Of a stretch of DNA of 64,000 bases, positions 29,820 to 40,732 are shown in pieces. The position numbers and the translations under genes were made by a program. How positions within the stretch are numbered: position 1 is the stretch's first letter; every line of letters begins with the position of its first letter. The notes beneath the pieces were generated by a model that had not been told where the DNA came from, searched no databases, and saw nothing but the letters and a program-made list of their open reading frames with translations. The stretch is taken from the NCBI GenBank assembly GCA_038380795.1, contig CM076267.1, forward strand, positions 35,898,232 to 35,962,231, in the 5' to 3' direction. The stretch is from Pyrocephalus nanus. Its lineage: Eukaryota > Chordata > Aves > Passeriformes > Tyrannidae.

Positions 29820-32800
29820 GGCCTCTCTTGTTGACAACCACAGAGGACAGCCCCCAAGCCCCACGACGACGATGGTTTGGTTTCCCGCAGGATTGCATCC
29901 CTTTGGCTCTGGGACATCAAAGCAGGTCTTCCAGATGAAAGCCCTTCACCCCATGGAAGTAACCACGCTCTGCTGTTGTTTAGTTAGCCTATGTGATGCT
30001 ACACACAGCATGTACCAGGGATTTATTTTCAGGGCACAACAATGCTCTCCACATCATTCTCTTTTCTTCCCACTCCCCAGCAGCCAGTTTGCTTTTCTGG
30101 CCACTGTTGAGCTCCAAGCTGACATCTTCTAAAACCTGATCCTGTTTCAAGCTCTTCCTCAGCCTAAATTTTATTTGGAAGAGAGTCACAGCACAAGGCC
30201 AGATCGAAACACAAAACACACAGGTATCAGTAGTCTTGGATAATCTGAATAAATCTTGGGTAACGCAAGGCACATGCACAGAGGGAGGACAAACATACCT
30301 GCTTTCTCAACTGCCACATAACATCCTTGGCAGGGGAAAAAAAAAAAAATCTTCTCTAGCTATGAAAAGCACAGGAGATAGAGTGAGCCCACCTACAGTC
30401 TGCCAAGTTGACCTTCTCAGAGCTTGAAAAGCAAGTGGGAGAGAAGCACGCTTTTGTCTTGCTATTAAATCTTAAAATAGCAACGTGTAGGAGAATCCTA
30501 CCCTCCTGCCCTGTGCACTAAGCTGAGGGGGAAGGGAAGAATGGGGTGGAGGGAGGGCTGGAGTCAAGCTGAATTTCCTGCTGAACAGGGTCTGAGCTGA
30601 CCAGAGATGCCAGGAGACAAAGGATGTCTGCTTAGAATCTCTTTTCTAACTCCAGGCTGTCTGCCATTGTATGCACAGCCTAGTTACAGTTCACTGAATT
30701 AACACAAAAAAAATGAACTGATTTCCATAATGAAAAAGCCTCTACATGGCTCCAGAGCGAGACAAGAAGAAAGGGCACGACAGCTCAGGGAGGATGTAAA
30801 AAAAATAATAATCAAATAACTTTTTGCCTGTTGAACTGCAGTTTTGAGCCCCAAAATGAACAGCTATTTTTAGCTGATCATCTGGAAATCAAGAGGGAAT
30901 ACAAAGCATCAGGGTCAGCATCACTGTCTGCAGGAAGCCAGCAACATAGCCTGGAGAGAGGCAGTCAGGCACCACACATCTGCATCATCAGCACTGCACA
31001 GGGACCAGCAGCACAGCTCTATTTATAGCCCAGACATGTGCAGCTGGAGCCTGCAATGAAGGGCTGGGATTGCAGGCTGCCAGCCCTCAACAACACGCTG
31101 TCTGATTTAATTAAAGATGATGGCAAAGTGCACATGCACACACACAGATGCATACGTGTCCTTCTCCCAGGAGAGTTACCAACACTGAGCTCGCTGTTTG
31201 GAAAACAATGCATTTTCACCAAGGTTCCTGTGCAGGCAGCAGGCAAATGTGTCCTCACACAACCCCTCCTCTTCCTCACTCTGCTCTGTGAACAAATGTG
31301 ACTGATAGGCAGCTCACCACTGCTCAGGTAACCACTAGCCCTTGAGTGGCTGAAAAGGAAAACAAAGTCACTGTAGTATTTTTCTGCACGAAGAGAAGAA
31401 ATTCATTTAGCCTGCAAACAAGGACACCCTCTGCATCAGGGACAGCTTGCTGTGCCACCAGGTTCCATTCAGAGGTGAAACCTGCTTTCAGATACAAAGC
31501 TCTGCCTGTCAGCGAGCAGTAAAGGGAGCATTTCCTTGCTGTGGGACTAGAAATCAAAAGGCTCTGTCACCTCCTGCCTGTTCCTGCTCTCACTTCCCAC
31601 ACTCCCTGCGAGCTGGACTCTCCTGCTGTGAGTCCCTGAGCCAGGGAGCAACAGCAAAGGACAGGAGGAGAAGACTTGCTGCAGTCAGGCTGCAGCGGGT
31701 ATGGCACTGTTGGTACACAAGGAGCAACTTGCTGACAAAATACTGGGTTAGGAATGGCAGCTGCTGGTGAGGCAAAAGCAGCCACAAAAGGAGCCCCGAG
31801 ACCAGGTCACAGCCTGGGCCCTGGTGTTCTGTCAACCCCTGAGAGCCTCTGGCTGCAGGAGGACATCCCACAGATCGTGTGAAGCTAGCTCCCCATCTAG
31901 GGATCACCAAGCACAACTGTGCTGTTCTGCCTCCACCCCAAACAAAACCAAACCTCTTTTAAAGGCCCTTGCAGGAACACGGGAAGGGATGGTTGGGTTG
32001 CACTTCCCTGGGCTTGTTCTGACAAGTCAAACACGGTCCCCGGTGTCTTTGCTCACCACCTTAGGTGGCACTCATTCAAAATACAACAAACCTGTCCTGG
32101 AGGAAAAGATGCTCCTGGAGTCCAAGTCGAGCTTCTTGACGAGGGTATCAGGGTCAATCTTCAGCCCAGAAAAGACACCAGAAGATGACAGGTCCCAGTC
32201 CTTATCCAAAAGAAACATGAAGCAGGAATCAGTATAAACACCACCAGGCTACATTTAGTTAAAAAAATCCCCCAAAATGTCAAACCCAGCACCATCCATA
32301 AGGGGACAATGGCAGGGAGAAGGTGTCTCTCCTAAGCAGGCAAGGGCAGGTAAGTCACCCCACTGGCCTGCCCTTCTCCCCCCCATCCCCCAGGCTCTTC
32401 CACACAGAAGGAAGTTTCACAAAGTCGTATTTTGGACTGTTCTGTTCCTAACTGATTTCTGCTTCAACCCAACCTCGCCTCACTCGAGTGCATCTAGGAG
32501 AGCTCTCCCAGGAGAGCTGCGAACAGCATCTTTAGGAAATGGCAGATTTATTACAGGTACTGAACAATACAGATAAGCAACAAATGAGCAGATTAGGGGA
32601 TTAAAGCCTAAAGCAATGGACATTAAGCAGATTCAGTGACTACTAGCAACTCACCAGATCTTTGGCATCATGCTTTAAGCATGCAACGCCTTTAAGTCTT
32701 AAGCTCTGCACTAGCTACTCTGGCTGGATTAGAAGAATTTATTACTTTAGCCAGCAGTATCTACCAGCACTGACACATAACTTCATAGTGGTATAAACCC

Positions 32801-33941
32801 AGCTGTAATTGGCCCAGGTGATTCCTCCCCCCCTTCGCAAGGAAAGCTTAGGCACACAAAAAAACATTTACTGCCGTTGTGTTCTTGCTGTGAGGGGGCT
32901 GGGGAAGGCACCCAGCTTTAATCTGAAGTGTGTACTCATAACACAGCTGGGGAAACCAGACACTGTCTGCATCTCCTACACGACTGTGTGCGCAAACTGA
33001 CAGCTCCTCTCCACCTCCCCTAACCTAAAATCAAAGAGAACCAACTGCAAAATGAGTCAGGCAGCCTCTTCTCTCACCCCCTTCTCTCCCTACACTTGCT
33101 GGCAATGATCCTCACCGCTGCATCCAAGTTACCCCCACTTGCTGCAACGCAGCGCAGGCACCCTGCCCGTCCCCAGCAGCAGGAGCAGTGCTGCCACCCC
33201 CCGACATCTGTCACCACCCTGCGTGGGCTCTCTGCGAGCCCGGGGACCGCAGCTCTGATGCGGGGCGGTGATGCCCTCCCATGGGCAGCACGCTGGGCTT
33301 CCCATGGCACCCGGGCAGGGCCCGCTGCTGGAGCGCTCCCGGAGCTCCCCCGTTCGGGAGCAGCAGCAGCAGCAAGAGCTGCCCGGCAGCACCGAGCCCG
33401 CAGGAGCAGCACCGAACCCGCAGGAGCAGCACTGAACCCGCAGGAGCAGCACTGAACCCGCAGGAGCAGCACTGAACCCGCAGGAGCAGCACTGAACCCG
33501 CAGGAGCAGCACTGAACCCGCAGGAGCAGCACTGAACCCGCAGGAGCAGCACTGAACCCGCAGGAGCAGCACTGAACCCGCAGGAGCAGCGCCAAGGCTC
33601 CGGCAGGGCTTCCCTTAAAGCAGGAGCAGCCCGGCCCGGCCCGGCCCGGCCCGGCCTGCGCGCCTCTCGCCGCCCACCACCGGCGCCTCCCCGCGGGGCA
33701 CCCACGGGCACCGCGCTCGGGGCAGCCCCGCGGAGCCGGAGGGGCCGAGCGGGACTGCGGGGCCGGCCCTTCCAGCGGGAGCGGGGCCGGGGGTGTTACT
33801 GCTGGGCCCGCGTGTGCCCGCCCGCGGTACCTTCCCGGGGCCGGGGCGCGGCTCGGGCGCGGGCAGCGGCAGCGGGTCCCGGGCGGGCCCGGCCCGGGGG
33901 GCGGTGCGGTGCAGCCGCGGGCGCTTCACCTTCCCCACCAT
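1065..33941 (-). CDS. SLX9: SLX9 ribosome biogenesis factor (FAM207A), complete, 6 coding exons
   Basis: Coding exons, read on the minus strand: 33831-33941, 32092-32200, 7310-7378, 4321-4474, 2259-2324 and 1065-1191. All junctions are GT-AG and phases agree, giving 636 nt and 211 residues (human about 230). Translation begins MVGKVKRPRL at the ATG of 33939-33941, which has a good Kozak context. Exon 2 encodes DWDLSSSGVFSGLKIDPDTL; exon 3 has the basic KKEKMKLRKERWLQ segment; exon 4 has KRRATPVVGDMQPLMEALPEL; the last exon ends LSKRLRLGEEGNSL. These match the vertebrate SLX9/FAM207A family in order. Yeast Slx9 binds pre-40S particles and assists ITS1 processing and small-subunit export; a similar nucleolar role is expected here from family knowledge. 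The protein is basic, with a Pro/Arg-rich N terminus and no membrane segment. Exon 5 has a tandem acceptor: only the first AG (2325-2326) keeps the frame, because the second leads at once to a TAG. Confidence 0.93.
7579..7790 (-). mobile_element. CR1 LINE 3'-end fragment
   Basis: The plus strand reads 'AGAATGGTTTGGGTTGGAAG', 'CCATGGGCAGGGACACCTTC' and 'CCCATCCAGCCTGGCC', the reverse complement of the CR1 3' end. The element is therefore 5'-truncated and on the minus strand, co-oriented with SLX9, in SLX9 intron 2. Confidence 0.85.
8721..8745. repeat. A25 homopolymer
   Basis: An uninterrupted run of 25 A follows AATT, then G and AAAA. It lies in SLX9 intron 2. No retrogene body is recognisable upstream, so it is called a simple repeat. 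Confidence 0.8.
9685..9750. repeat. Compound A/TA/CA microsatellite
   Basis: A poly(A) stretch runs into (TA)n, then a CA segment, then two more (TA)n blocks. It is a low-complexity tract in SLX9 intron 2 and likely to be length-polymorphic. Confidence 0.85.
11413..11436. repeat. (CCT)8 microsatellite
   Basis: Eight uninterrupted CCT units are present in SLX9 intron 2. On the SLX9 strand this is a purine tract (AGG)8. Confidence 0.85.
11721..11845 (-). mobile_element. CR1 LINE 3'-end fragment
   Basis: The motifs 'GGGGTTAGAAGGGACCC', 'CCACGGGCAGGTACACCTTC' and 'GCTCCAAGCCCCATCCAGC' are diverged reverse-complement CR1 3' sequence. It lies in SLX9 intron 2. Confidence 0.8.
12349..12510 (+). 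mobile_element. CR1 LINE fragment, sense, interrupted at its 3' side
   Basis: It reads in CR1 sense order: 'GGAGACCTTTAGATTAGATA', 'GGGTGGTGAGGCACTGGCAC', 'TTTCCCAGAGAAGTTGTGGC', 'CCATCCCTGGAAATG'. CR1 similarity stops after 'CCCTGGAA', and the expected 3' terminus reappears only about 270 bp further on. Confidence 0.75.
12571..12594. repeat. A24 homopolymer between two CR1 parts
   Basis: A run of 24 A follows 'GAATAAAAATAAAATAAATT'. It lies between the CR1 body ending near 12510 and the CR1 3' terminus starting near 12776. Confidence 0.8.
12776..12832 (+). mobile_element. CR1 LINE 3' terminus, sense
   Basis: 'GAGGTTCCTTCCAACCTTAA' followed by 'TGATTTTGTGATT' is the sense 3' end of CR1. It may be the displaced tail of the copy at 12349-12510, which has the same orientation. 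Confidence 0.7.
13651..13735 (-). mobile_element. CR1 LINE 3'-end fragment
   Basis: 'GAGGATGGCTTGGGTTGGAA' and 'CTTAAAGATCATCTAGTTCC' are reverse-complement CR1 3' sequence. It is a short copy in SLX9 intron 2. Confidence 0.8.
29789..29816. repeat. (GA)14 microsatellite
   Basis: Fourteen perfect GA units occur in SLX9 intron 2, a pyrimidine tract on the SLX9 strand. Confidence 0.9.
33381..33590. repeat. 20-bp minisatellite, about 10 copies, in SLX9 intron 1
   Basis: The unit CAGGAGCAGCACTGAACCCG repeats with an exact 20-bp period. Eight units from 33421 to 33580 are identical. The units at 33381 and 33401 carry substitutions, and the array ends with a half unit at 33581-33590. Another isolated half unit, CAGGAGCAGC, sits at 33621. 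The array lies about 240 bp inside SLX9 intron 1. The minus-strand sequence has no stop in any frame, which produces long artefactual open frames with a repeating Leu/Cys/Gly/Ala pattern. Confidence 0.95.
33631..33656. repeat. CCGGC pentanucleotide repeat
   Basis: About five perfect CCGGC units lie between the 20-bp minisatellite and SLX9 exon 1, in the CpG island. Confidence 0.9.
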
Positions 33942-34350
33942 GGCCGACACGAGCGGGAAGGGGCGGCCCGGCCTGAGCTGCGCCCGGGGCCGCCCCCGCC
34001 GGGGCGGGACCTTCCGGCGGCACCGCCCGCCCCCCTAGGCCGGCCCAGACCGGGCCCGGCCGCTCGGGTGGATCCTTTGCCGCCTGTCCTGCCCGGGGGA
34101 AGCGCCCTTGGGGTGGTCCCTGCCCGCCCACTCCGGCTGGTAGCGCTGGGGCGGGATGGCAGAGCCCTGGCAGGGCGCTCCCCGGGTAATGCATCTTCAT
34201 TTTCCACGTGCGCCGCCCTCCCCACCCCGCTCTGAGCTGTGTTTCCCAGGACCTGGCACTGGGACACAGGAGCGCACAGCTGGTGGTGACGCTCCTTGTG
34301 CATACCTAGAAAATGTGGGGCGGGGCCCTTGGGAAGGGGCTGGGAAAGAT

Positions 34351-34500
34351 CACAGAATATCCTGAGTTGAAAGGGACCCATCAGGATCATCGAGTCCAGC
34401 CTCTCGTTCCCCAGTCCGTACACACAGACAGGTTTGCCCCGTCTCAGGGGCAGAATCTGGTGCAGCCCTTGTTAAACTTCATACATTGTCATACACAGGT
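34351..34500 (-). mobile_element. CR1 LINE fragment
   Basis: 'GATCACAGAATATCCTGAGT', 'GAAAGGGACCCATCAGGATC' and 'ATCGAGTCC' are reverse-complement CR1 of a different subtype from the other copies. 'TTAAACTTCATAC' further on suggests that it continues to about 34500. Confidence 0.7.
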
Positions 34501-34634
34501 ACCTGGTCACAATCAAGTGTACCCCTGTGCAAATACTACAAGGTTGAAAATACAAAATATTGCTGAGGGTGGAGATCCCACAGGCAACTGAATCCATTCT
34601 TTTAGTTGGAGTATGTGACTGGGGCACACCTGGG

Positions 34635-34770
34635 AATCATGGAATTACATAATGGTTGAAAGGGACCTTAAAGATTATCTGTTCCACTCCCCTGCCACTG
34701 GACCAGGCTGCTCCGAGCCCCGTCCAGCCTGCCCTGTAACACTTCCAGGGATGGGGCATCCACCAGATTT
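34635..34770 (-). mobile_element. CR1 LINE 3'-end fragment
   Basis: 'ATGGTTGAAAGGGACCTTAA', 'GACCAGGCTGCTCCGAGCCC' and 'GTCCAGCCTGCCC' are reverse-complement CR1 sequence. The copy lies between SLX9 and ITGB2. Confidence 0.8.
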
Positions 34771-35904
34771 GATGTTTGTTAGGGATAGAAAGATTTAATG
34801 TTCATCAGGAATAGAAAATAACAACAGGAAAACTTCCTTGCTGTAGGATGGATGAGCATCATTTAGGAGCAAAGGCCCAAAATAACATCCCTGATCACCA
34901 AAACGAGTGACTCTGGGGAACAGCCACTCCGAGAGAACCCCCCAGCTGGATGCCCAGCTTCTCACCCCAGCTGCTCGAATGTATCCTGCAAAAGCCACAG
35001 CAGTCCTGCAGACAGTGGTGGGGGAAACACAATCCACTCTAGTAAAAATAAAAAGAGGAACCAATAAAAATAAAGGCAGCCGAAAGAAAATAGAAAGAGG
35101 AATGTTTAACAGCTTAAAATGCTTACAGACGGGCTGGAGAGCGTACATGCCGTGACCAAGCACATGTCCCCAGAGGGTGCCCACCTCCTTCAGCTGCAGC
35201 ATGAGAGCATGAGGAACAGCTGGGAGGAACTGGGATATACCAGCAAGCTTCAGCTTTGGCTACATGGACCAGTGGTACACCCGCTCTGCTCCTGCTGCTC
35301 CGACTCCAGGGGCTCCCAGCTCTCCCACCCTCTTCCCTCAACCTTTAGTCAGCTGGAACAGAGCGGTTGGACAAACCCTATGAAATAACTGAGGAGGGCA
35401 GGGCAGCTCGTTAAGGGCCTCACGCAACACAAAAGCAAAATTACAGCTCGTCTCACTCAACCACACTTCCTTCCCTCAGATCTGCAACCTCCACCACCGG
35501 CAGGAAGCCCCACCAGCCTTCCGGGCTTCATCCGCCCCAGCCCACCCACTCCTGGCCCGGGGGCTGCTCTGCAGCACCCAGCTGCAGCCACCCAAGCTGG
35601 GCTGAGCATCCCAGCTCGCAGCTGGCTCCTCCTCAGGCTCCATCCCCGCCACGTCCCTCATCAGCTGCTCCAGTGCTCCCATCCCACCGCCAGCACTACT
35701 GTGATGCTTTCCTGCCACACCTGGCTGTGGAGAAACCAAGCCAGAGCTCTGCTGTCTTCTTTAATAAAAGCACTAACCCACGGAGCATTCATCAGGGCAC
35801 AGAAGTTTTTTGCTGGCACTGCAATGTCTTTGCTCGCTGCAGAAATAAACCCAGCTCTGTAACTGTAACACAGCAGTGGGTGAACAGCACCAGGGTCTTA
35901 CAAT

Positions 35905-35993
35905 GCCTCAGGTCTCCCTGCCCGTGGCAGGGGGTTGGAATGAGACGGTCTGCAAGGTCCCTTCCAACCCAAACCCATCTGTGATTCTATGAT
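35905..35993 (+). mobile_element. CR1 LINE 3' terminus, sense
   Basis: It reads 'CCCGTGGCAGGGGGTTGGAA', 'GGTCCCTTCCAACCC' and ends 'TGTGATTCTATGATAATG', a good match to the sense CR1 3' end. Confidence 0.85.
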
Positions 35994-38207
35994 AATGCGA
36001 CACGGTGAGTCAACAACAGCTTGCTTGGAAGGGAAACCTACAAAGTAATTAGCAAAGCCTCACATTAAAAATAAAATTAAAAAAATCTATAATTCTGTAT
36101 GCTTTCTAAATTACTTTAATTAATAACCTTTACTGTAGTGCCTTGAAGAGGTTAAGAGAAAGTTGGCGGTAGCTGGTTCCTCTCTGCTCAGGGACGAGCT
36201 GTTGCGATTGCTTTGGAAGGAGTTATTGCAGCCGGCACAAGAAAATTTGGTGGCTGCTTAAAAAGAATTCCGCTTGCAGCCCTGATCTTTGCCACAGCGA
36301 GGACAGCGCCTGCATCCTCTGCCGTGCAAGGAGACCTCGCTACCCCAGCACAAACATTTCAGAGCCCAACCCAGAGCCTGAGGGGAGCCAGAGGCTCCTC
36401 TCCACACCCAAGGGCTGCCAATAGCTCTCAAAAGAGTGAGTTTCCCCCTTTCCCCCTCTACCAGCTTTGTGTGCCCTCTGGGGTCCCCAGCAGCACTGTG
36501 AGAGGTGAAAAGTGGGCAGAAAGGGGGGTTTTGGGTGGGCCCCTTTCCCAGGTGCAGTGGGAGGGCTGCAAGCCCCCTGGGTAGCCCAGGGAGTTGAGCC
36601 CCAGCCCCCCAAGGCAAGATGCTGTGGGTTTGACTGGTATAAGTGGGACAGGCTGGGTTTTGGGGGGAACACACCCTCTCACAGTTACCACTCCGACTTC
36701 CTCCTTCCTCCAGCAAGACAGAAATAGGAAGGAAAGTTTGGGGTACGCCGCAGAGCTCCGGATGCCTGGCTGCTTTTCCCAGCTAAGCTTGAAAGGGTGA
36801 GACCATCCTCATCCCAGCCCAAGGACGGGAAAGAGGCGAAGGCTGGATGCCAGGTGAGTACAGCATCCCTATGCTTCTGTTCCCTCTTTCTGGGGGGCAA
36901 AGGCAGCCAGGCAACAAAGGGGTTTTGTAGCTCCGTTGTTTCCGGGGAATCGTTTCGTAATTCCTGATCTAACTTTTGGCCACTCGAGTTCAGGGGGGTT
37001 GGTGCAGTGTCCCTCCCGTAGGTGGGTCAGTCTGTGCAGCCTTTGTGAAGGCAGCTTGCCTAGCTTGTAGTGGTTTTGCTTTTGGAGAGGTAGCATTGAG
37101 CCTGGAACTGCAGGTGGCAGGATGTCAGACCCCGAAAAACCCTTTCCTCGCCACCCCAGGGGCTCAGAAAGCAGAGCAGGGAGGGTGCCGTGTGCTCCTC
37201 TCACGCTCTTACCCATGGCACTGGGGACAGTGGCATGGGCTGCGTGCCCTCCTGCAGCACCAGGGCTGGGGGCTGTGCCAGTCCCCCTCCTGGGACCCTC
37301 CTCTTCCTCCTGGGGTCTCACTCGCTGCCTGCGGGATGTGCTGGGAAAGAGAGAGCTGAGCTGGCGGCATGGAGTGAGCGTGGCAGGGACAGCAGCCTGG
37401 AGGGAGCTCAGCACCAATGGGTGCCACCACCCATTGCAGGGCCCTTCCTGGTTGTCCCTGCACCCCTGTGGGCCTGGGGGAACAGCTGGGGGAGGGAGTG
37501 AGAGCCTTGCTCTTCTCCCCCTTATCCCTGTGCACTGCGCACATCAAATACTCCTCAGCCGAGTGGCCCCGGGGAGAGCAGGTTCTCCCCAACATCTCAG
37601 TGACTCTTGGATGCAGATAGAATGTGGGGCACACCCCCCAGATGCCAGGGAAAAGCAGCCTGGCCCTCGTTTTTGATGCTTTTCCCGACGTCACAGCCAC
37701 GGCTCCCAGGCTGCTGGCAGGTGAGAAGCAAAGATGTGAACACGTGCAGTGCCATCGTGCCCTGGGGCCAGCACGGACACTGGAACGTGGCTGCCGCAAG
37801 GTGTGGGGATGCCCTACGTGGTGCTTTTTGCTATCACAGCTGTCGCAGCTGTCACATCCTGCTTCACGTGGAGGTTTTGCACTTTTCTGTCCCCATTCTG
37901 GCGCTGCCAGGAGTGCTCTCAGTGTGCAGGAGAGTGTGGTGCCCCTGGACTACCCAGGGCAGGACAACCAGCTGGCAGCTCTTTCCCACCCTAGCAGGGC
38001 TTTGACCTAGGGAGACCCAGCAGCACAAATCCCCTCTTTCCCTCCCTCCCAGGGCAGGGCAGGGCAGGGGTCCCACAGGCACCCAGGGATCTTGGTGCTC
38101 AGAGGCAAGGGACACCACAGACTAGTTAGGGACTTGGTGCACATGGGAGAGAGCTCACCCCACAGATCTGCCCTCTGCAGGCACTGGAGGCTGCTGGAAT
38201 AATACAT

Positions 38208-38365
38208 TTCCTATAATAGGACACAGGAATATAAATGTTCTTTTCATATATTCAAAATACATTAGTATATTTTTATTTTTTATATTTGCCCTGTCATTTA
38301 CATGTATTATATAAACATATATAATACCATATATACATAAATAAGTAAAAATACATATACACACA
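38208..38365. repeat. AT-rich low-complexity block
   Basis: About 160 bp of TATA/ATAA-rich sequence ends in a short ACACACAC run, inside otherwise GC-balanced intergenic DNA between SLX9 and ITGB2. It is not a simple tandem array. Confidence 0.6.
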
Positions 38366-40550
38366 CTGAGTCTCATACTCTGCATGGACTGGGGAAGTCC
38401 TGTGTACAGCCACGTGCTTTGGTGGGATTTATCCCCATGACACAACCGAGTGATGGAAGAAAGGGCCCAAAATCAAGTGACATCCACTCTCCCATTCTCA
38501 CTTTGCTCATTTCCCATCTGTGCTCGGGGTCTGGGATTGCCTGGTTTGGAGGGGTGGGAAGGAGCAGCACTGCTGGGTGTGGTACCCAGCATCCCTGTAC
38601 AGCGTGGTGGTGATGCAGCACCAGGGATGCCTGGAGGAAGTGCCCAGGAGCACTGGCACTGGTGGCTCCTCATCGTTACAGGTGGATGGTGCAAACACCC
38701 CAGGAGTCCTGCCAGGATGTCAGGCATGAGTTGTGTGTCCTCCTGTTTTGCAGGAGAACAGATGTTTAGCAAATCACTGATGGGGAGTTGTGGCTAACAG
38801 ACCCATCTCTGCTGTTAAACACTCGTTTTATTTATAGCAATAAGATTGCTGCTATCATCAACACTTCCCCTTCAGCCCTATTTATAAATCCCAGCTTGCT
38901 CTTCATCCCGACAGCATCCCCCAGCACGTTCCAGCTCTGGCCCTGCCCACATGCAGGACAGCACCCAGCTTTTAGCTCAGGCACCTTCCCTGAGGTCTCC
39001 TTCACATCTTCTGGCTTACAGACCCTCGGAGGGCATTTTGCCCTAAGAGAGACGCTCCACTGGTGGAATATCCCAGTGGCTTCTGCAAAAGTCTCCTGCT
39101 GAAGCAGAGCCCTGATCCTGACCCACCCGAGACATGTGGGAGAAGATCAGAGCCCAGGGCCGAGGAGGACACTGATCCTGAGGTCAGGCTTCTTCCCCTG
39201 ATGCCACCATGCAGCCCTGGCCAGGAAGCAGAGCCTGGTGGCAACGTGTCCTGGCCTTGGATGGGGTGCTCGATCTTGGCAGCCCCCGCTCCCAACCCCG
39301 GCATGAGGGTGGTTGTAAAGCTCTGCAGTTCTGCTCCTTCACACCAGTGCAGGAGGATGGACTATGTGCACCCCTCTGCTTGCCTGAGTTTGTGGAACAG
39401 AAGGGGAAAAAAATCCCCAGCATCACAGGTAGAGCACACCCAGGAGACGAGACCCAGGGCTGGCGGTGACTGCACAAGTCTGGGATGAGCCGGAGGGATC
39501 TGTAAGGGGGTTGGAGGAAACACTGCTGAGGCCCCTGCTGGGGCCCTGCTGGTGCAGAGTCAGACCGAAAACCTGCTTTGCACTCCTCTGAACGCTGTAA
39601 AGAGGCAGACAAAGGCAGAAGGCCCTATTTGTTCTCTTGGAAAGTAACCCTACGTCATGTATGCACTCACCCACCCACACACCAGGGCGTCATTTCCCTC
39701 CATGGCAGAACAGAAGAAGTGCTGAGCTTCCTGCCCCTGCTCTCCCCTAGCATCTGGGTGTGCTTCATGATCTTGTGACAAGGGCAAGAAACCATTTTGG
39801 TGATGAAAAAGGCATCCAAATCCAGCCCATGACATGAACCCTACATTACAACACTTGAGAGCAGCCAGCACTGGGCGTGTATTGTGGTTCCCACTTCATT
39901 TCCTGGGTTTGGGAGTTTTTTTAATCCTGTTTTAACTGGAAACTTGCTCTATTTTATGAAATGGGCCTGTAAGCAGGAAACTCCAACCTCCAGCAAGAAT
40001 GAGCAGCTCACAGAGCTCTATTCCATCTCTGCCCCACACTTTGGCATGGCAGCAGGAATTAAACATTTGGAAACACTGGGCAGGTGGAATAGCAGGAGCT
40101 CATTAAATCTGTGAGTTTTGGCCCCACAGCCTGTGTGGGAACTTCAGGCTTGTAGCAGAACTGGAGCCTAATTAGGCGCATTCGGGGTGTCAATCACCAG
40201 GTGCTACAGGAAACAAGAGTGGAAGTCACTTTTCCCTCCTATAACCTCAAACTGTGCCGGCAGAATCTGGAGGTGATAGCTAAGCAGTGTTACCCACCGA
40301 CCTACCTAGACCTTCTCTCTGCACTAGGCAGTAAAACAGATGTTCTTTCAAGGCTGACCAGTGTTATCCTAAGCTTGTGTAGTATCTTACAGTGACTAAT
40401 GAGCTAACACGGGACATCCTGACATCTCAGAAGGGGATCTGGGCAGCCTTACGTACTCACACGTCTCAGTGCTTTTTGAAGGTTTCCCTTGTTTTCTCAT
40501 TTCCGTGTCACCCTGTGCTGTTTACTAGGCAAGCTCACAGGAGGGGGTGA

Positions 40551-40732
40551 TGGCAGGAAGTGAGGAGTGGTTACTTTCTTGCTCAGGGCAGCATCAGAGC
40601 TATTTTGAAACTGATGACCTGGTTTCCAGACACTGTGTCTAATACTGCTTAAAAGGGCGACATTTGTTGTTCCTTCGTGCTTTCTTTAGTCCTTTTTCTT
40701 CTCCTTACAAATTCCTCTTTTCTCACTTCCCC
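40551..40732. promoter_or_regulatory. ITGB2: Possible ETS/PU.1-type sites upstream of the ITGB2 coding exons
   Basis: GGCAGGAAGTGAGGAG at about 40552 and TCTCACTTCCCC at 40721-40732 contain the GGAAGTG ETS core, one on each strand, about 300-470 bp before the first coding exon. Mammalian CD18 promoters are known to use PU.1 and other ETS factors without a TATA box. ETS cores are frequent by chance and the untranslated exon 1 is unplaced, so this is a weak suggestion. Confidence 0.2.

Larger units (their letters stand above)
7379..32091 (-). other. SLX9: SLX9 intron 2, 24.7 kb, non-coding
   Basis: This intron makes up about three quarters of the gene. It contains CR1 fragments (7.58, 11.72, 12.35, 12.78 and 13.65 kb), long A or T runs (A25 at 8721-8745, A24 at 12571-12594), a TA/CA microsatellite near 9.7 kb, (CCT)8 at 11413 and (GA)14 at 29789. 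I found no conserved exon, nested gene or RNA gene on either strand; open frames up to about 190 codons show no recognisable family or splice context. Confidence 0.6.
33150..34160. promoter_or_regulatory. SLX9: CpG island at the SLX9 5' end
   Basis: Very GC-rich sequence with dense CpG covers SLX9 exon 1 and its flanks, with GC boxes such as 'GGGGCGGGAC' near 34003. No TATA box was noticed near the start codon. This is the expected form of a housekeeping promoter. Limits are judged by eye. Confidence 0.7.

Noticed and set aside
31767..32237. 156-codon plus-strand frame across SLX9 exon 2
   Set aside because: It is antisense to a conserved SLX9 exon whose minus-strand translation matches the family.
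33381..33590. CRISPR-like regular repeat array
   Set aside because: The 20-bp units are directly adjacent with no spacers, in vertebrate DNA. It is a tandem minisatellite.
33074..33711. Three overlapping 147-173-codon minus-strand frames with a Leu/Cys/Gly/Ala repeat
   Set aside because: They are the three translations of the 20-bp minisatellite, whose minus strand has no stop codon. They lie in SLX9 intron 1.
33941..34038. Plus-strand frame starting at CCACCATGG opposite the SLX9 start
   Set aside because: CCATGG is palindromic, so the SLX9 start codon creates an ATG on both strands. The plus-strand frame is short, Arg/Gly/Pro-rich CpG-island sequence with no recognised similarity.
37122..37799. 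Long frames on both strands (184 and 196 codons) upstream of ITGB2
   Set aside because: Openness on both strands points to base composition. No recognisable domain, and no convincing start or splice structure.
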